NCBI RefSeq assembly: GCF_900240285.1
Contig: NZ_OESS01000001.1
Location: 1,240,001-1,304,000 of the forward strand
Length of the DNA: 64,000 nt
Direction: 5' to 3'
Source of the DNA: Halobacillus sp. Marseille-P3879
GTDB taxonomy: Bacteria > Bacillota > Bacilli > Bacillales > Halobacillaceae
Part shown: positions 61,496 to 64,000 of the stretch, piece by piece
Layout of the letters: each line of letters begins with the position of its first letter
Position numbering within the stretch: position 1 is the stretch's first letter
The notes under the pieces: model-generated
What the model saw: only the letters and a program-made list of their open reading frames with translations
Database searches by the model: none
Told to the model about the DNA's origin: nothing
Translations under genes and position numbers: made by a program

Positions 61496-62719
61496 TTGAA
61501 ATCAGGTCATCTTGAGTTGTTCGAGTTATTAAGAGATTGTTCAAATTCTTTTCAAACCCCAATTTTAGTGTTTAATGACAGTGAGAAGCTGATCCGGCAC
61601 TTTCCAGATCGATTTCACCGTCCTCCAAAAATTTTTCATGAGGAATTCTACCAGTGCTTACGAGAAAGCAAAAAAAATCCATTCCAACTTCAATTATTCT
61701 CTAACCTCTACTATCAATATTTTTTCTTTTATCCTATAAAAAATAAGATGGGGAGCTTTACTTACATAGGAATCGGACCTTATCTTATGCAGGAAGTCGG
61801 GAAATTTCATGTCAGAAAGATGCTGGTCCTGAACGGTATGGATTTTTCCTACGAGGCTGAAACAGTTGATTATTTCAGTAAGCTTCCGGTTGTTAATACA
61901 AAAGTACTGGATTCAGTAGAAAGACTGCTGACTACGCTCCTTCCGGGGAAATCTGAAGGTCAGTCAATTGGTCAAATGCCGACAGAAGAAGAGTGGGAGG
62001 ACTACCGGTCTTTTAAAAGTAATCATTTAAACGCTAAGTTCTCCCGTCATTTATTAGAATTAAATGAGAACTTTAACCGTTATTTTAAGCAGGGGGACTC
62101 GAAAGCCCTGAAGGAGTATCAGAAGCTTAGAAGATCATCGCTTTTTCCTCTAGGAAATGGAAATGAATTAAGATCGGCAAAGAACAATATAATCACACTC
62201 ATTTCCAAATTAACGAGAATTGCCATTGAAGAAGGAATAGCTAAAGATGAGGCTTTTTCCCTGCATGATTTTTATATTAATTTTCTTGAGTCCAAAGAGG
62301 ATAAAAACGAGCTAGCTCATTTAGAGTTAACAGTTGTACAAGCTTACTTAAATGTAATGAAACAAAGAAATCAGACAAGTGTAGTTTCTCCTCTAGTACA
62401 TAGAGCAAAGAACTATATTTTTCAGAACCTTACGGAAGACATTAATTTAAAGGTTATTGCCGAAGAACTTCATGTGAATCCCAATTACCTTTCAAGCGTA
62501 TTTAACAAAGATACAGGAACATCGATCACGAAATATATTAATGCCCATCGAGTTAAAGAAGCGAAAGAATTACTTACGAATACACAATACTCTTTAATGG
62601 AAATTAGTATTTTGCTTGGGTACAACAGCCAAAGCTACTTCACACGTGTCTTTAAGAAGCATGAAGGAATCAGCCCTAAGGATTTTCGACAAAAATTACA
62701 AACTGCTTATTTTAGTTGA
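61496..62719 (+). CDS. AraC family transcriptional regulator
   Basis: A 407-residue regulator starting at TTG with GGGAGGGAG upstream. The C-terminal AraC domain (about residues 305-405) has two helix-turn-helix units, INLKVIAEELHVNPNYLSSVFN and YSLMEISILLGYNSQSYFTRVFKK. The N-terminal 290 residues form an uncharacterised sensor-like region with an aromatic-rich stretch (YYQYFFFYPI), found also in other Bacillales AraC proteins; ligand unknown. Gene is single, with no adjacent metabolic genes to indicate its target. Confidence 0.88.
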   Translation: MKSGHLELFELLRDCSNSFQTPILVFNDSEKLIRHFPDRFHRPPKIFHEEFYQCLRESKKNPFQLQLFSNLYYQYFFFYPIKNKMGSFTYIGIGPYLMQEVGKFHVRKMLVLNGMDFSYEAETVDYFSKLPVVNTKVLDSVERLLTTLLPGKSEGQSIGQMPTEEEWEDYRSFKSNHLNAKFSRHLLELNENFNRYFKQGDSKALKEYQKLRRSSLFPLGNGNELRSAKNNIITLISKLTRIAIEEGIAKDEAFSLHDFYINFLESKEDKNELAHLELTVVQAYLNVMKQRNQTSVVSPLVHRAKNYIFQNLTEDINLKVIAEELHVNPNYLSSVFNKDTGTSITKYINAHRVKEAKELLTNTQYSLMEISILLGYNSQSYFTRVFKKHEGISPKDFRQKLQTAYFS

Positions 62720-62806
62720 TTTTATGAAGTTTAAAAATAAAAAAGCACTATTTATTGACGTGTTGTGTTAAAATTAAACAATATTCATTGTATTGTGAGG
62801 AAGTTT

Positions 62807-63316
62807 ATGAAAAAGTTCGTGTATTGGGTCCCTGCTTTTATATGGATAGCGGTTATCTATTATTCTTCTTCAACTCCTTACGAAAAACAGGATATAAAGC
62901 CATGGTTAGGGGATTGGGTTAACTTTTCCTGGGCTGGTCCTTATTTAGAACGAATATCCTTTACATATAACAACCAGGAAGTAAGCGTTGCTGCACAGGG
63001 AATCGCTGGTTTTATCGAGTTCTTTATTAGAAAAGGAGCTCATATAGGGGTGTTTTTTGTCCTGGCTCTCCTTATATATTTCGCCCTGTTTTATACGGTT
63101 CAACAAAATAAGAATAAGCCGCTTCTGGCTGCCTCTGCTTGGGCTGGTACTGTACTATATGCTGTTTTTGACGAATGGCATCAAGGTTTAACCCCCAATC
63201 GTACACCATACGCTGGTGACGTTTTATTGGATGCATTTGGAGGAGGCCTGGCTGTTTTCGTTATTCTGTCTGTCCATAGAAAAAACGGACGAAAAAAGAA
63301 GTTTAACATCGAATAA
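62807..63316 (+). CDS. VanZ family membrane protein
   Basis: A 169-residue protein with four hydrophobic helices. Family residues are in IRKGAHIGVFFVLALLIYF near residues 76-94 and AVFDEWHQGLTPNRTPYAGDVLLDAFGG near 120-147. VanZ relatives confer low-level teicoplanin resistance in enterococci or are of unknown role. The ATG at 62807 has GAGGAAG upstream; a longer frame from 62765 adds residues without a ribosome binding site. Confidence 0.88.
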   Translation: MKKFVYWVPAFIWIAVIYYSSSTPYEKQDIKPWLGDWVNFSWAGPYLERISFTYNNQEVSVAAQGIAGFIEFFIRKGAHIGVFFVLALLIYFALFYTVQQNKNKPLLAASAWAGTVLYAVFDEWHQGLTPNRTPYAGDVLLDAFGGGLAVFVILSVHRKNGRKKKFNIE

Positions 63317-63361
63317 TTAAGGAATATAGAACCATAACAAAAGATAGAAAAGGTGGGGGCA

Positions 63362-63481
63362 ATGACAAAAGCAGAGGAATTAAAAGAAATAATGCAGACG
63401 ATTATTCAGCAGACGGAAAATGCCGAATTAGCATCCTCCCAGGATGTTATTAATCGATTAATTCAACAACTTCAAACCTGA
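63362..63481 (+). CDS. Small helical protein, unknown function
   Basis: A 39-residue protein (MTKAEELKEIMQTIIQQ start, ending INRLIQQLQT) with AAGGTGGGGG six bases upstream and a terminator directly after. It looks fully helical with heptad-like spacing. The tail resembles Spo0E-like proteins loosely but lacks the SxELD motif, so no function is assigned. Confidence 0.55.
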   Translation: MTKAEELKEIMQTIIQQTENAELASSQDVINRLIQQLQT

Positions 63482-63486
63482 AGATT

Positions 63487-63514
63487 AAAGAGCAGAAAAA
63501 ACTGCTCTTTTTTT
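63487..63514 (+). terminator. Terminator of small helical gene
   Basis: AAAGAGCAG with CTGCTCTTT, six-base loop, followed by seven T residues. Confidence 0.9.
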
Positions 63515-63598
63515 ACCTGCTGGTATCATAGTAAGCGCTGTAATATGATATAATTTGTAAATATACATAGATTAATATAATAGAAAAGGGATGATTCT

Positions 63599-64000
63599 AT
63601 GAGCTGGTATCAGGAATATGAACGTTGGAATACTTTTACATCGTTAGATCCTACACTGCGGACTGAACTTGATCAACTTCAGCAGGACGAACAGTCACTG
63701 GAGGACGCATATTACAAGAGTTTGGAATTTGGAACAGGCGGTATGAGAGGTAAGCTCGGCCCCGGTACAAATCGTATGAATATCTACACAATCAGACGAG
63801 CGGCAGAAGGGTTAGCTTCTTATGTAGAGGAGAAGGCAGGACAGTCTAAAGGTGTAGTTGTGGCTTATGATTCCAGGTATATGTCGAAGGAGTTTTCTAT
63901 AGAAACGGCAAAAGTATTAGGTCGTCATGGTATTCAAACCTACGTATTTTCTTCTTTAAGACCAACCCCGGAACTATCTTTTGCAGTACGCCATTTAGGA
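63599..64000 (+). CDS. pgcA: Alpha-phosphoglucomutase / phosphomannomutase (partial)
   Basis: The first 134 residues of an alpha-D-phosphohexomutase; the gene runs off the window. It opens MSWYQEYERWNTF and holds LEFGTGGMRGKLGPGTNRMN near residues 43-62, the substrate-binding first domain of PgcA/YhxB-type enzymes, then VVVAYDSRY near 88-96. The catalytic phosphoserine loop lies beyond the window. It should interconvert glucose 1- and 6-phosphate and so feeds wall polymer and Leloir metabolism (galKET). TATAAT boxes lie at 63549-63554 and 63576-63581 upstream. Confidence 0.9.
   Translation, partial: MSWYQEYERWNTFTSLDPTLRTELDQLQQDEQSLEDAYYKSLEFGTGGMRGKLGPGTNRMNIYTIRRAAEGLASYVEEKAGQSKGVVVAYDSRYMSKEFSIETAKVLGRHGIQTYVFSSLRPTPELSFAVRHLG

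Noticed and set aside
1-64000. Prophage, insertion sequence or tRNA gene
   Set aside because: No transposase, integrase, phage structural gene or tRNA cloverleaf was recognised anywhere in the window.

Overview
The window looks like chromosome of a low-GC, spore-forming Bacillaceae species, probably a moderate halophile of the Halobacillus type. Supporting signs are strong AGGAGG ribosome binding sites, very acidic secreted proteins, LytR-CpsA-Psr proteins, a Spo0E-like phosphatase, a SinR/SinI-like module, the pxp/ycs cluster and the Bacillus gene order hom-thrC-thrB. The genus is an inference; no rRNA or tRNA gene was seen.

Layout. 1-6 kb: an MBL-fold hydrolase and a gluconate operon (gnd-gntP-gntK, minus strand) facing an RpiR regulator. 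6-9 kb: a P-loop protein with a decayed first half and a TagE-like glycosyltransferase. 9-19 kb: a sugar ABC import and catabolic operon (binding protein, two permeases, LacI regulator, ThuA-like protein, two Gfo/Idh/MocA dehydrogenases, TIM-barrel isomerase-like enzyme, YesL) with a divergent second TIM-barrel gene and a cluster of repeated operators. 19-23 kb: YcsI, a VOC protein and a polar amino-acid ABC transporter flanked by two arrays of a short palindrome at exact 28-bp spacing. 23-36 kb: three LCP paralogues, the 5-oxoprolinase cluster pxpBCA with an NRAMP-like transporter, a 3-hydroxyisobutyrate-type dehydrogenase, a SEC-C protein, a formaldehyde dehydrogenase and stress and sporulation small genes. 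36-44 kb: a lipase, a ROK regulator and divergent galKET with a structured leader, then an adenosylcobalamin riboswitch placed before an acyl-CoA thioesterase, and a frameshifted DsbA-family gene. 45-54 kb: a large secreted nuclease, a MurR/MurK-like amino-sugar pair, a DUF485/acetate-type symporter operon and an AEC transporter. 54-64 kb: two divergent small sigma factors, hom-thrC-thrB, an IDEAL-domain protein, a SinR-like repressor with two SinI-like antirepressors (one apparently starting at ATT), an AraC regulator, a VanZ protein and the start of a phosphohexomutase.

Central theme: carbon acquisition. Gluconate, galactose, an unidentified glycoside, an amino sugar, 5-oxoproline and a short carboxylate each have a local transporter or regulator, several with visible cre-like or palindromic operators. 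The least explained items are the 28-bp-phased palindrome arrays, the possible keto-glycoside pathway, the cobalamin riboswitch with a coupled 23-codon ORF, the galKET leader RNA, the ATT-start SinI gene with paired operators, and the sigma-factor pair.
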